Counted from the first letter of the stretch, positions 1 to 7,669 are shown. The stretch: 64,000 bases of DNA from Catalinimonas niigatensis (GCF_030506285.1 NZ_CP119422.1:3491001-3555000), one strand, 5' to 3'. Numbers and translations: made by a program. The notes: generated by a model not told the origin, from the letters alone.

Positions 1-2
1 TG

Positions 3-2114
3 AGCTGCGCACTGGGAACCCTAGCCTGTAACAGCACATCAACTGAGGAAAATATGGAAATAAAATATCCTGCAACGCAAAAAATAGAACATTCAGATAC
101 TTACTTCGAAACCGAGGTAGCTGATCCTTATCGCTGGCTGGAAGATGACCGCTCACAGGAAACTGAGCAGTGGGTAGAAGCCCAGAATAAAGTAACCTCC
201 GGCTATCTGGAGAATATTCCTTTTCGCCAGGATATTGAAGACAGACTGACCGAACTCTGGAATTATGAAAAATACTCAGCTCCTTCTAAAAAAGGAGAGA
301 AATACTATTTCTTTAAAAACGACGGTCTGCAAAACCAGAGCGTAATGTATGTACAGGAATCGCTGGAAGCGGAACCTGCAGTTTTTCTGGACCCCAACAA
401 GTTTTCTGACGACGGCACAGTATCTTTGAGCAGCACCAGCTTTACCGAAGACGGTTCACTGCTGGCCTATTCCATCTCTGAGTCCGGCTCCGACTGGCGC
501 AAAGTACTGGTGATGGATGTGGAAAACCGTGAGCTAGTGGGCGATACACTGAAAGATGTCAAGTTTAGCGGCATCTCCTGGAAAGGTAAGGAAGGCTTTT
601 ACTACAGCAGCTACGATAAGCCCGCCGCAGGCAGTGACCTCTCCGGCCTCAACATGAACCATAAACTGTATTACCACAAGTTGGGTAGCCCTCAGCAGGA
701 GGATGTGTTGGTATTTGGCGGTGAGCAAACGCCCCGACGCTATGTGGGAGGCAGCGTGTCCGAAGATGATCGTTTTCTGGCCATTACGGCTGCCAATGGT
801 ACCAGTGGCAATGAACTCTATGTCAAAGACCTGAGCAAAGATGGAGAGATCATTCCGGTGGTAACGCATTTTGACAATGACAACGATATCATTCACAATG
901 AAGGTGACCAGCTCTACATCCTTACCAATCTGGATGCGCCTAACAAACGCATCGTTACCGTCAATGCAGCGAATCCGAAACCGGAAAACTGGAAAGACCT
1001 GATTGCTGAGAAGGAAGAAGTGTTGCAAAACGTTTCTTTTGCGGGTGGCAAGATGTTTATCAATTACCTCAAAGATGCCTCTACCCGCATTGAGCAGTAC
1101 GACCTGAGTGGTAAGTTTGAAAAAGAAGTGGAACTGCCTGCCCTGGGGACAGCCGGAGGTTTTGATGGCAAAAAGGAAGATGAAACTGTTTTCTATGCTT
1201 TTACCTCGTTCACTTTTCCTACTACCATTTATTCTTACCACATTCCCAGTGGAGAGTCCAAGGTATTTCGTCAGCCTGAGGTAGATTTTGATCCTGATGC
1301 CTACGAAACCAAACAGGTATTTTACCAGAGTAAAGACGGTACTGAAGTTCCCATGTTCATCGTACACCGCAAAGGTTTGGAGATGAACGGACAAAACCCT
1401 GCGTACCTCTATGGCTATGGTGGTTTCAATGTGAGCCTGACTCCCAGCTTTAGTGTGGCGCATTTGTACTGGCTGGAGAATGGAGGTGTGTTTGCCATGC
1501 CCAACCTGCGGGGCGGAGGGGAATACGGTGAAGCCTGGCATGAGGCCGGAATGCAAATGAACAAACAAAATGTATTTGACGATTTCATTGCTGCCGGTGA
1601 GTACTTGAAGCAGGAAGGTTATACTTCTACTGAAAAGCTGGCCATTGCCGGTGGCTCCAATGGAGGCCTGCTGGTGGGTGCCACCATGACGCAGCGCCCT
1701 GATCTGTGTAAAGTAGCTTTGCCAGCCGTAGGCGTACTGGATATGCTGCGTTACCATCAGTTTACTGCCGGAGCAGGTTGGGAGCCGGATTATGGCATAG
1801 CGGACAGCAGTCAGGCTATGTTTGACTATTTGTATGCTTATTCGCCCTTGCACAATATCAAGGAAGGAGTGGAATACCCCGCCACTCTGGTGACTACTGC
1901 CGATCATGATGACCGGGTGGTGCCTGCTCATTCATTTAAGTTTGCGGCTACCCTTCAGGAAAAGCATGCAGGAGAGAATCCTGTGCTGATTCGCATAGAA
2001 ACCAAAGCCGGACACGGGGCAGGCAAGCCTACTTCCAAGCAGATAGCAGAGTGGGCAGATAAATATGCCTTTACCTTCTACAACATGAACGAAATTCCCG
2101 AGCAGGCACGCTAA
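3..2114 (+). CDS. Prolyl oligopeptidase family (S9A) serine peptidase, lipoprotein, 5' end outside window
   Basis: Post-proline-cleaving endopeptidase of short peptides, probably periplasmic. The N-terminal two thirds form the beta-propeller region and the C-terminal third the alpha/beta hydrolase. The nucleophile serine lies in GGSNGGLLVG, the acid in the stretch DHDDRVVP and the histidine in KAGHGAGKP. The first ATG in the window is at 54, but the same frame is open to the left edge and reads SCALGTLACNSTSTEEN just before that Met. This looks like the end of a lipoprotein signal peptide with the lipidated Cys near position 27, so the true start lies upstream and ATG 54 is internal. A second S9 lipoprotein lies at 27019-29205. 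The family assignment is secure; the substrate is unknown. Confidence 0.93.
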   Translation, partial: SCALGTLACNSTSTEENMEIKYPATQKIEHSDTYFETEVADPYRWLEDDRSQETEQWVEAQNKVTSGYLENIPFRQDIEDRLTELWNYEKYSAPSKKGEKYYFFKNDGLQNQSVMYVQESLEAEPAVFLDPNKFSDDGTVSLSSTSFTEDGSLLAYSISESGSDWRKVLVMDVENRELVGDTLKDVKFSGISWKGKEGFYYSSYDKPAAGSDLSGLNMNHKLYYHKLGSPQQEDVLVFGGEQTPRRYVGGSVSEDDRFLAITAANGTSGNELYVKDLSKDGEIIPVVTHFDNDNDIIHNEGDQLYILTNLDAPNKRIVTVNAANPKPENWKDLIAEKEEVLQNVSFAGGKMFINYLKDASTRIEQYDLSGKFEKEVELPALGTAGGFDGKKEDETVFYAFTSFTFPTTIYSYHIPSGESKVFRQPEVDFDPDAYETKQVFYQSKDGTEVPMFIVHRKGLEMNGQNPAYLYGYGGFNVSLTPSFSVAHLYWLENGGVFAMPNLRGGGEYGEAWHEAGMQMNKQNVFDDFIAAGEYLKQEGYTSTEKLAIAGGSNGGLLVGATMTQRPDLCKVALPAVGVLDMLRYHQFTAGAGWEPDYGIADSSQAMFDYLYAYSPLHNIKEGVEYPATLVTTADHDDRVVPAHSFKFAATLQEKHAGENPVLIRIETKAGHGAGKPTSKQIAEWADKYAFTFYNMNEIPEQAR

Positions 2115-2123
2115 AAAGCTGAT

Positions 2124-2160
2124 ATCTGGCAAATCTCGAAGATTTGCCAGATCTAGTTTT
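2124..2160 (+). terminator. Hairpin terminator after the S9 peptidase gene
   Basis: A perfect 13-bp stem (2124-2136 with 2140-2152) with a 3-nt loop follows the stop codon at 2114 and is trailed by a short T-rich run. It probably ends the peptidase transcript. Confidence 0.7.
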
Positions 2161-2221
2161 ATAATTTAAAAAAAACTCTGGTGCGCATTCGCAATGCGTA
2201 CCTTCTTTAAAATACAGTGTA

Positions 2222-2707
2222 ATGAGCATCATCATACGTCAGGGCATCAAAGCAGATCTGCCGCAGGTTCTCGAGTTGATCAAAGAACTTGCAGAATTTG
2301 AAAGAGAACCACACGAAGTAGAAAATACCCTGGAACAATTAGAAGAAGACGGTTTTGGAAAGCAGCCTGTCTTTGAATTTTTTGTCGCCGAAGATCAGGA
2401 AAGCAAAAAAATGGTAGGGCTAGCACTTTACTTTTATAGCTACTCCACCTGGAAGGGCAAATGTATTTACCTGGAAGACCTGATCGTCACCCAGTTAGAA
2501 AGAGGCAAAGGTATTGGCAAAAGACTACTGGACAGAATTATCGTCAAAGCCAAAGAAGAGAACTGCTACCGCGTAGTATGGCAGGTGCTGGACTGGAACG
2601 AACCGGCTATCAAATTTTACAAATCCCTGGGTGCAGACATCCCCAAAGAATGGCTCACCTGCCGCCTTGTTAAAAAGCAGATAGACAGCTACGTGCCGAT
2701 GGAGTAA
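2222..2707 (+). CDS. GNAT family N-acetyltransferase
   Basis: Acetyl-CoA-dependent N-acetyltransferase of 161 residues, cytoplasmic. The protein begins IIRQGIKADLPQVLELIKEL. It carries the acetyl-CoA-binding motif A around LEDLIVTQLERGKGIGKRLL and the terminal GNAT signature WNEPAIKFYKSLGA. The overall pattern resembles diamine/spermidine acetyltransferases, which share the EDL and DWN.PAI.FY elements, but the substrate cannot be decided from sequence. It is a single gene: a terminator precedes it and an AT-rich non-coding stretch follows. Confidence 0.88.
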   Translation: MSIIIRQGIKADLPQVLELIKELAEFEREPHEVENTLEQLEEDGFGKQPVFEFFVAEDQESKKMVGLALYFYSYSTWKGKCIYLEDLIVTQLERGKGIGKRLLDRIIVKAKEENCYRVVWQVLDWNEPAIKFYKSLGADIPKEWLTCRLVKKQIDSYVPME

Positions 2708-2908
2708 AGAAGTATTACAAATACTTGAATAGATCAGTCAGTTATACCTAGTGCCTCCAAAATGTCTAGCCTTCGCAGTTAACGTAGCCTATGCCTTATA
2801 CCTTTGTTGTAAGCTTATTTTGAGTCATAAAGTATTTGACTACGTTCGCTAAACCCTTTATCTGGTTATGTTGATCAATTGTGATAAGGTTTTATTGGAA
2901 GTGTTTTT

Positions 2909-2964
2909 AAATATTAATACGTAATAATTATAGTTTAAATTATAATTATTACGTATTAATATTT
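2909..2964. repeat. Perfect 24-bp inverted repeat with 8-nt spacer
   Basis: Left arm 2909-2932 and right arm 2941-2964 are exact reverse complements, separated by 8 nt. The arms are almost purely A/T apart from a central ACGT. There is no GC-rich stem and no T-tract, so it is not an ordinary terminator. It could form a cruciform or bind a dimeric protein. It is the first of three inverted repeats between the GNAT gene and the small minus-strand gene at 3090. Confidence 0.9.
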
Positions 2965-2999
2965 GTAATATAGAATTATTTTATATATTTACAAATATT
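2958..2999. repeat. Perfect 11-bp inverted repeat overlapping the 24-bp palindrome
   Basis: Arms 2958-2968 and 2989-2999 are exact reverse complements with a 20-nt spacer. The left arm overlaps the right arm of the preceding palindrome, so the two hairpins would be mutually exclusive. Part of the signal may follow from high A/T content. Confidence 0.7.
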
Positions 3000-3025
3000 T
3001 AGATTGGTTTTGCTTAATAATAGTA

Positions 3026-3053
3026 AATTTATGTAATGTGAATTACATAAATT
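3026..3053. repeat. Perfect 12-bp inverted repeat with 4-nt loop
   Basis: Arms 3026-3037 and 3042-3053 pair perfectly around a 4-nt loop. It lies just downstream of the stop codon (3090-3092) of the minus-strand small gene, so it could be a weak terminator for that gene or a further protein-binding palindrome. Confidence 0.75.
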
Positions 3054-3089
3054 ATATATAACCTCTTCCTTGTTAAAAAAGTAGTAAGA

Positions 3090-3254
3090 TTAATTTTGCC
3101 AAAAAAGGCACATTTTGATAAGGTTGGATTTACTTATTGGTGTGGTAAGGCCAAATTCTTTTGTGAAGTGTTTTTGGGCTTTTACAAAACCTTTGGTCAT
3201 ATTTTCATCGCATTTAAATCCTATATATTCCGTTTTTTCTTTGTCAGCAGACAT
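3090..3254 (-). CDS. Small 54-residue protein, possibly ribbon-helix-helix-like
   Basis: This reading frame starts at ATG 3254 and ends at TAA 3092-3090. The protein starts MSADKEKTEYIGFKCDEN and ends SNLIKMCLFWQN. The composition is protein-like (mixed charged and hydrophobic residues). The layout, a short beta-strand-like segment (EYIGFKC) followed by two helix-forming segments, is what ribbon-helix-helix DNA-binding proteins of plasmids and toxin-antitoxin loci show. It is divergent from the XRE gene at 3367 with 112 bp between, and sits in the AT-rich islet. No clear Shine-Dalgarno sequence is present, which is normal for Bacteroidota. That it is a gene is fairly likely; the fold is a guess. 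Confidence 0.5.
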   Translation of the reverse strand: MSADKEKTEYIGFKCDENMTKGFVKAQKHFTKEFGLTTPISKSNLIKMCLFWQN

Positions 3255-3366
3255 TGTGTTGGTGTGTCTTTTAAATGGTTTAACTAAATATTATTAGATT
3301 AAACAAATACACAAATATTAAGTAATAGTAAAATTTTTATTACAAAAAAACTGAAATATTTTCCAT

Positions 3367-3831
3367 ATGCTGAATAAAGAAAACATTTACCAAGCGACAA
3401 AGAAGGCAATTAAGTCTATGCCTTATTCTCAAGAAGCTCTTGCTAAAAAAATAGGCATGCGTGCGCCACACTTTAGTACTAAGCTCAAATCATCCGACCA
3501 GATTACTCAACTTCTTTTCCTGCAAGAACTTGCAGATGCTATGGAAATAGATATAGAACAATTAGTATTGCCCGGACTAACGGAAGCTGATAAATATATC
3601 AACTATAGTAACTTCAACCAAAGAGGCGCAAAACATTCTAATGTTTTAGAGTTTGCAAGGGAGCCACATCAACGCTCTTCTCCAATAATAACTAAAAGTT
3701 TGGACCTTGAACTTCAGCAAAAACTCTACGAAAGTCAGGAAAGCAGGATTAGTCTGTTAGAACAGATCAGCAGTCTAAAAGACGAGATCAACGCTTTGAA
3801 AATTGAGCTAAATAACTGTAAAAGTACTTAG
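3367..3831 (+). CDS. XRE-like helix-turn-helix protein with coiled-coil tail, probably frameshift-truncated
   Basis: Putative DNA-binding regulator of 154 residues. Residues ~18-60 have the lambda-repressor-type pattern (SQEALAKKIGMRAPHFSTKL). Residues ~115-150 are heptad-like and charged (LLEQISSLKDEINALKIEL), suggesting a dimerising coiled coil. It ends at TAG 3829. Shifting by one base at the A-run 3820-3823 opens a further ~34 codons of convincing protein sequence up to 3926, so the 3' end appears to have lost a base. It is followed by a RelE-like toxin gene and may have regulated it. Low GC sets it apart from the chromosome around it. Confidence 0.7.
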   Translation: MLNKENIYQATKKAIKSMPYSQEALAKKIGMRAPHFSTKLKSSDQITQLLFLQELADAMEIDIEQLVLPGLTEADKYINYSNFNQRGAKHSNVLEFAREPHQRSSPIITKSLDLELQQKLYESQESRISLLEQISSLKDEINALKIELNNCKST

Positions 3832-3926
3832 AAGAAGTGAATTGGCATAACAATATTAGGGAGTATCTACAAGAATTGGATGAGCATAAGTGGGCTTTTT
3901 ATAAGGCCATCCAAAGTTATTTCTAG
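3822..3926 (+). pseudogene. Detached C-terminal segment of the XRE protein in the -1 frame
   Basis: In the -1 frame relative to the upstream XRE gene this stretch reads KYLEEVNWHNNIREYLQELD and continues in frame to FYKAIQSYF before a TAG at 3924-3926. It is amphipathic, rich in W/Y and free of stops. Restoring one A in the run at 3820-3823 would fuse it to the XRE protein (about 188 residues) and bring the stop to the base before the next open frame. It may be a real mutation, a sequencing error, or a short independent gene from GTG 3837. Confidence 0.5.
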
Positions 3927-3938
3927 TTGATAAATTTG

Positions 3939-4295
3939 ATGAATAAAGTTAAGATCATCGCCACACCTACTTTTCAAAAAGAGTTAAAGAAGCTTGCCAA
4001 AAAGTATCCTTCCACGAAAGAAGATTACAGAGGTTTGCTGTCTTATCTTACTGAAAATCCTATGCCCAAAGAATATAGTATTGGAGCAGGTTTGTATAAA
4101 ATAAGGCTAAAAATTGGCAGTTTGGGTAAAGGTAAGTCTAGTGGGGCCAGGGTAATTACAGCCGTTGAAACTGAAGTAAATGAAGATGGGATAAAAATAT
4201 ATCTCGCGCGCATTTACGAAAAGTCAGAAAAAGAAGATTTGACATCAAAAGAGTATGTCACCATCAAAAAAATGTATTTGAAGGGTGGCGATTAA
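3939..4295 (+). CDS. RelE/ParE-superfamily toxin-like protein
   Basis: Probable mRNA-interferase-type toxin of 118 residues. It begins MNKVKIIATPTFQKELKKLAKKYPS, and the core contains GLYKIRLKIGSLGKGKSSGARVITAV and a final strand YLARIYEKSEKEDLTSKE, typical of the RelE-like family that modifies or cleaves RNA on the ribosome. ATG 3939 is preferred over the in-frame TTG 3927, which directly follows the stop of the -1 frame. Its stop overlaps the stop of a convergent gene with antitoxin-like sequence. It lies in the AT-rich islet. Family confidence is good; toxicity is inferred. Confidence 0.78.
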   Translation: MNKVKIIATPTFQKELKKLAKKYPSTKEDYRGLLSYLTENPMPKEYSIGAGLYKIRLKIGSLGKGKSSGARVITAVETEVNEDGIKIYLARIYEKSEKEDLTSKEYVTIKKMYLKGGD

Positions 4296-4495
4296 AGTTC
4301 ATCCAGAAAGTCATATGCATCTTTTTCTTCAAGATTCCCATCTTTCATATCTTTAATTTCTTTAAAAGCCTGAGCTGTTTTTTCTATATGCTCCAATTTT
4401 GAAAGTTTCTTTTGGATTTCGTTATAGGTCTTTTCCCTCATTACAACCACATGTTCCCCTTTATCATTTACGCTATGTTCTACTTTTGTTGTCAT
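4292..4495 (-). CDS. Antitoxin-like protein convergent to the RelE toxin
   Basis: A 67-residue acidic protein. Its N-terminal half has a short beta-like segment with the phrase HVVVMREKTYNEIQKKLSKL, like the DNA-binding or linker part of Phd/RelB-type antitoxins that pair with RelE-like toxins. The C-terminal half is a charged helix ending YDFLDEL. Unlike ordinary modules it is on the opposite strand, tail to tail with the toxin, and the two stop codons share bases 4293-4294. Antisense transcription could therefore add to the control. Start ATG 4495; no strong Shine-Dalgarno sequence. The antitoxin role is inferred from position and composition. Confidence 0.6.
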   Translation of the reverse strand: MTTKVEHSVNDKGEHVVVMREKTYNEIQKKLSKLEHIEKTAQAFKEIKDMKDGNLEEKDAYDFLDEL

Positions 4496-4810
4496 GGCAG
4501 GTTATCGCTTTATGAGTTTTACATGGCTTATTTCCTATCAAATAACGTCAAATTGTTTGTACAGTTCAAACTTGTGAGTAATGAGGATGAAAAATTAGTT
4601 TAAAACACTGTTCTGCAAAACGTATTTCTTGGCTAGAGTTTTCTCGTAGTGTAACTCACAATGCATTGATCAGCTCACCTTTACGTTTCTCTACTGCCTA
4701 AAATAAATTATCTATAAAGTTTATAATTAAGCGTGTTTTTAAGACTTAGGGCAATAGTCCCCTGCATAAATCCCAAATAAACCTTAACTTAAAGCCTCAA
4801 TTTTTTTGAT
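4496..4810. other. Intergenic stretch upstream of eboA
   Basis: About 315 bases without a convincing gene. It must carry the promoter of the antitoxin-like gene (leftwards) and of the ebo cluster (rightwards). No good TTTG...TAnnTTTG pair was found. A small 5-bp inverted repeat (4555-4559 with 4567-4571) lies about 60 bp upstream of the antitoxin start and could be an autoregulatory site, but the evidence is weak. Confidence 0.4.
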
Positions 4811-5719
4811 ATGGAAGCAACAACTTATCAGGTAGATTTAGCCCAGGCCCGGGAATTCTTGTACCAACTTATCAGGAAGCAGGCGAGTCCGGAAGGAATA
4901 CAATGGCTGGACCAGCAGACCAGTAAGCTCCGTCAGCAATGGAATCCACGCACTTTTTATTTCTCCTTCAGTTCCGTTCCCCGTTTTATGGGTAAAGATT
5001 CTATCACCTATTCTGAAGAAATACGAAAGCAGGCGCATCAACTACGCCCGGGCTTTGATCCTACAGGCTGGGATGTAACGCAGGTAGCCCGTACCTATAT
5101 ACTGCTTTTTCTCCCTCATGATGATGCTAAAGAGTATCTCCTCACCATCAACAGGATGTGTGAAACAGCGGATATGTACGAACAACAGGCATTATATGCG
5201 GCCTTGCCTTTACTGCCTCACCCCAAAGAGCTTACCGGCAGAGCAGCCGAAGGCGTCCGTACCAACATGACCAATGTTTTTGATGCCATTGCACTACACA
5301 ATCCCTATCCGGCAGACCACATGGAGCAGGAAGCCTGGAATCAGTTGCTGCTCAAAGCGGTGTTTATGGGAAGGCCACTTTACAAAATTTATCATGCAGA
5401 TCAGCGGGCAAATCCTGAATTAGCCCGTATGCTGATTGATTTTACCCACGAACGCTGGGCTGCTCATCGGCAGGTGACGCCAGAGATCTGGCGCTTTGTA
5501 GCACCCTACCTCAATGAAGAACACCTTCCTGACCTGGAAAAATCTATCAGACAGGGTGAGCCGCTGGAGGTGGAAGCCGCTTTGCTGGCCTGCGCTGAGA
5601 ATAATTACAGCGGAGGCAGATTACTACTGGATAACCATCCGGAAGTCAAAGGACGCATTGATAAAGGAGAGATCAACTGGCAAAATATAGGAGAGCGCTT
5701 TCATGCTTCAACTAACTGA
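4811..5719 (+). CDS. eboA: EboA domain protein
   Basis: First gene of the six-gene ebo cluster, 302 residues, soluble and mostly helical, with no signal peptide. The protein opens with a helical segment containing ARTYILLFLPHDD and has the central ALYAALPLLPHP stretch, followed by a region with NMTNVFDAIALHNPYP and FTHERWAAHRQVTPEIWRFV that I recognise from EboA proteins. Its biochemical role is not established. The ebo genes as a set are known in Nostoc punctiforme to be needed for moving the scytonemin precursor to the periplasm. It is followed by eboB after 65 bp, with a heptamer repeat in the gap. Confidence 0.88.
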   Translation: MEATTYQVDLAQAREFLYQLIRKQASPEGIQWLDQQTSKLRQQWNPRTFYFSFSSVPRFMGKDSITYSEEIRKQAHQLRPGFDPTGWDVTQVARTYILLFLPHDDAKEYLLTINRMCETADMYEQQALYAALPLLPHPKELTGRAAEGVRTNMTNVFDAIALHNPYPADHMEQEAWNQLLLKAVFMGRPLYKIYHADQRANPELARMLIDFTHERWAAHRQVTPEIWRFVAPYLNEEHLPDLEKSIRQGEPLEVEAALLACAENNYSGGRLLLDNHPEVKGRIDKGEINWQNIGERFHASTN

Positions 5720-5745
5720 TCAATAGGATTACAAAGCCAACAAAC

Positions 5746-5773
5746 TTTGAACCTTGAACCTGTAACTTTTAAC
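5746..5773 (+). repeat. Four-unit degenerate heptamer tandem repeat
   Basis: Four consecutive 7-mers (TTTGAAC, CTTGAAC, CTGTAAC, TTTTAAC) share the ending AAC and sit just upstream of the eboB start at 5785. It may be a decayed intergenic heptamer repeat or a regulator-binding array. Confidence 0.55.
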
Positions 5774-5784
5774 TAAACTAACCC

Positions 5785-6690
5785 ATGAAATTCATAGATC
5801 CCCATATACACGTTACTTCCCGCACTACCGATGACTACGAAGCCATGCAGGCAGCGGGCATTGTCGCTATCATTGAACCGGCCTTCTGGCTGGGACAACC
5901 CCGTACCAGAGTGGGTAGCTTCCAAGATTATTTTAACAGCCTGGTTGGCTTTGAGCGTTTCCGGGCCAGCCAGTTCGGCATCAAACACTATTGTACGATT
6001 GGCCTTAATTCCAAAGAAGCCAACAACGAAAGACTGGCTGAGCAGGTGATGGAGCTACTTCCACTTTATGTGGGCAAAGAAGGCGTGGTCGCAGTGGGAG
6101 AGATCGGCTACGACGACCAGACGCCCGCTGAAGACAAATACTACCGCATACAACTGGAACTCGCCAGAGAAGTAGATATACCCGTAATGATTCATACGCC
6201 ACACCGCGACAAAAAGAGAGGTACCACCCGAAGCATGGATGTTTGCATAGAGCACGGACTAAAACCTAATATGGTGGTGGTAGACCACAACAATGAGGAA
6301 ACCGTGAAAGAAGTACTGGACCGGGGTTTTTGGGCAGCTTTTACCATTTATCCCCATACCAAAATGGGCAGCGAGCGTATGGTAGAGATTGTAAAGCAAT
6401 ACGGTACAGAACGCATTATCGTGGATAGTGCCGCCGACTGGGGTGTCAGTGATCCGCTGGCAGTGCCCAAAACAGCCAGGCTGATGCTGGAAAAAGGGAT
6501 TTCTGAAGCAGATGTGCATCAGGTATGCTATCAGAATGCACTGGAAGCCTACGGCCAGAGTGGACAGATGAAAGAGAGTGACTGGGAAGATGTTGCGATT
6601 GACCAACGTGAGAAGTATTCTGGCAACAGTGTGTTGCGCGGTGGACAAACGCCCAAAGTCAAAGGCTCTTCGGATATTGTGGAGAATTGA
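5785..6690 (+). CDS. eboB: EboB, TatD-like metal-dependent hydrolase
   Basis: A 301-residue TIM-barrel hydrolase. The first beta strand carries the metal-binding HxH motif (FIDPHIHVTSRT). EIGYD provides an acidic metal ligand, PVMIHTPH and VVVDHNN provide further histidines, and DSAADWG is the final catalytic aspartate region. All elements of the TatD/amidohydrolase metal centre look intact. In ebo clusters the TatD-like gene is the conserved second member; its natural substrate is not known. Start ATG 5785 directly follows the heptamer repeat. 85 bp separate it from eboC on the same strand. Confidence 0.9.
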   Translation: MKFIDPHIHVTSRTTDDYEAMQAAGIVAIIEPAFWLGQPRTRVGSFQDYFNSLVGFERFRASQFGIKHYCTIGLNSKEANNERLAEQVMELLPLYVGKEGVVAVGEIGYDDQTPAEDKYYRIQLELAREVDIPVMIHTPHRDKKRGTTRSMDVCIEHGLKPNMVVVDHNNEETVKEVLDRGFWAAFTIYPHTKMGSERMVEIVKQYGTERIIVDSAADWGVSDPLAVPKTARLMLEKGISEADVHQVCYQNALEAYGQSGQMKESDWEDVAIDQREKYSGNSVLRGGQTPKVKGSSDIVEN

Positions 6691-6775
6691 TTCAGGTATT
6701 TTTCTCCTAATACTTTTGGCGGGCACCTTTAACCCGCCACTTTTTTAACTCAGCTATTAGTACACCGTCTAATGT

Positions 6776-7669
6776 ATGAAAAGACTCATTGCGCATATCA
6801 AACTGATGCGTCCTGCCAACGTAGTAACTGCCATTGCTGATATCATGGCGGGATTTGCCGCTTCCGGTATGGTCGTTTTTTGGCTGGAAAATGCAGAAGG
6901 TGGCCCTACTTTGTTTTGGCTGGTGATGAGTACCATCGGCCTCTATGCAGGCGGAGTGGTTTTTAACGATGTGTTTGACGCAGAGCTTGATCAGATAGAA
7001 AGGCCTGAGCGGCCTATTCCCAGTGGAGCAGCCAGTGTATTTAGCGCAGGTACTTTTGGAGCCTTGCTACTGGCAGCCGGAATCTTCTCAGCATGGATGG
7101 TTTCCGATACCAGCTTACTTTTGGCCCTCTTCATCGCGGCTTGCGCTTTGGTCTATGATGGCTGGGGAAAACATCAGGCGGTCTTAGGACCTGTCAACAT
7201 GGGGCTGTGCAGAGGAGCAAATCTGCTCCTGGGCGTTAGTGCGGTACCCGCTGTACTGACTGAAGTCTGGTACATCAGCCTGATCCCCATCGTGTATATC
7301 TCTGCCATTACCATGATCAGCCGGGGCGAAGTACATGGAGGCGACAGGAGTACCCTGCGTTGGGCAGGTATCATGTACGGTGTTATTTTTATCAGCCTTA
7401 TCCTTTTGGCCTGGGTTTTCAGTGCAGCCTTCTGGCAGGTTCTGCCTTTTTTGGCCCTGCTGGCCTACTTTATTTTCCCTCCCCTTTTCCGTGCTTTGCG
7501 CGACCCTCAACCTAAGCATATTGGTATGGCTGTAAAGGCGGGTATCTTATCACTCATCATCCTGGACGCCGCATTGGCTACCGCTTTTGCTGGCTGGTTG
7601 TATGGCTTGCTGGTCGTACTGCTGTTTCCTGTTTCCCGACTGGTGGCAAAAGCCTTTGCGGTAACGTAA
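6776..7669 (+). CDS. eboC: EboC, UbiA-family prenyltransferase-like membrane protein
   Basis: Integral membrane protein of 297 residues with about eight to nine hydrophobic segments. The first aspartate-rich motif of UbiA prenyltransferases is clear: NDVFDAELDQIERPERPIPSG. The loop YDGWGKHQAVLGPVNMGLCRG occupies the place of the second conserved loop but is less typical. UbiA enzymes attach isoprenoid chains to aromatic or other acceptors; EboC members are presumed to modify or carry the small molecule handled by the cluster. The neighbours eboB and eboD are on the same strand with short gaps. Confidence 0.9.
   Translation: MKRLIAHIKLMRPANVVTAIADIMAGFAASGMVVFWLENAEGGPTLFWLVMSTIGLYAGGVVFNDVFDAELDQIERPERPIPSGAASVFSAGTFGALLLAAGIFSAWMVSDTSLLLALFIAACALVYDGWGKHQAVLGPVNMGLCRGANLLLGVSAVPAVLTEVWYISLIPIVYISAITMISRGEVHGGDRSTLRWAGIMYGVIFISLILLAWVFSAAFWQVLPFLALLAYFIFPPLFRALRDPQPKHIGMAVKAGILSLIILDAALATAFAGWLYGLLVVLLFPVSRLVAKAFAVT

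Noticed and set aside
534-1931. Long minus-strand open frame (465 codons) opposite the S9 peptidase
   Set aside because: It lies wholly inside a strong conserved gene in antisense, and its translation has no family pattern and atypical composition.
3096-3297. Plus-strand frames of 60-63 codons in the AT-rich islet
   Set aside because: They overlap the better minus-strand small gene, are F/K-rich and lack any recognisable pattern.
3820-3831. Programmed ribosomal frameshift in the XRE gene
   Set aside because: The A-run does not form a canonical slippery heptamer in the right frame and no stimulatory structure was seen; a simple indel is more likely.
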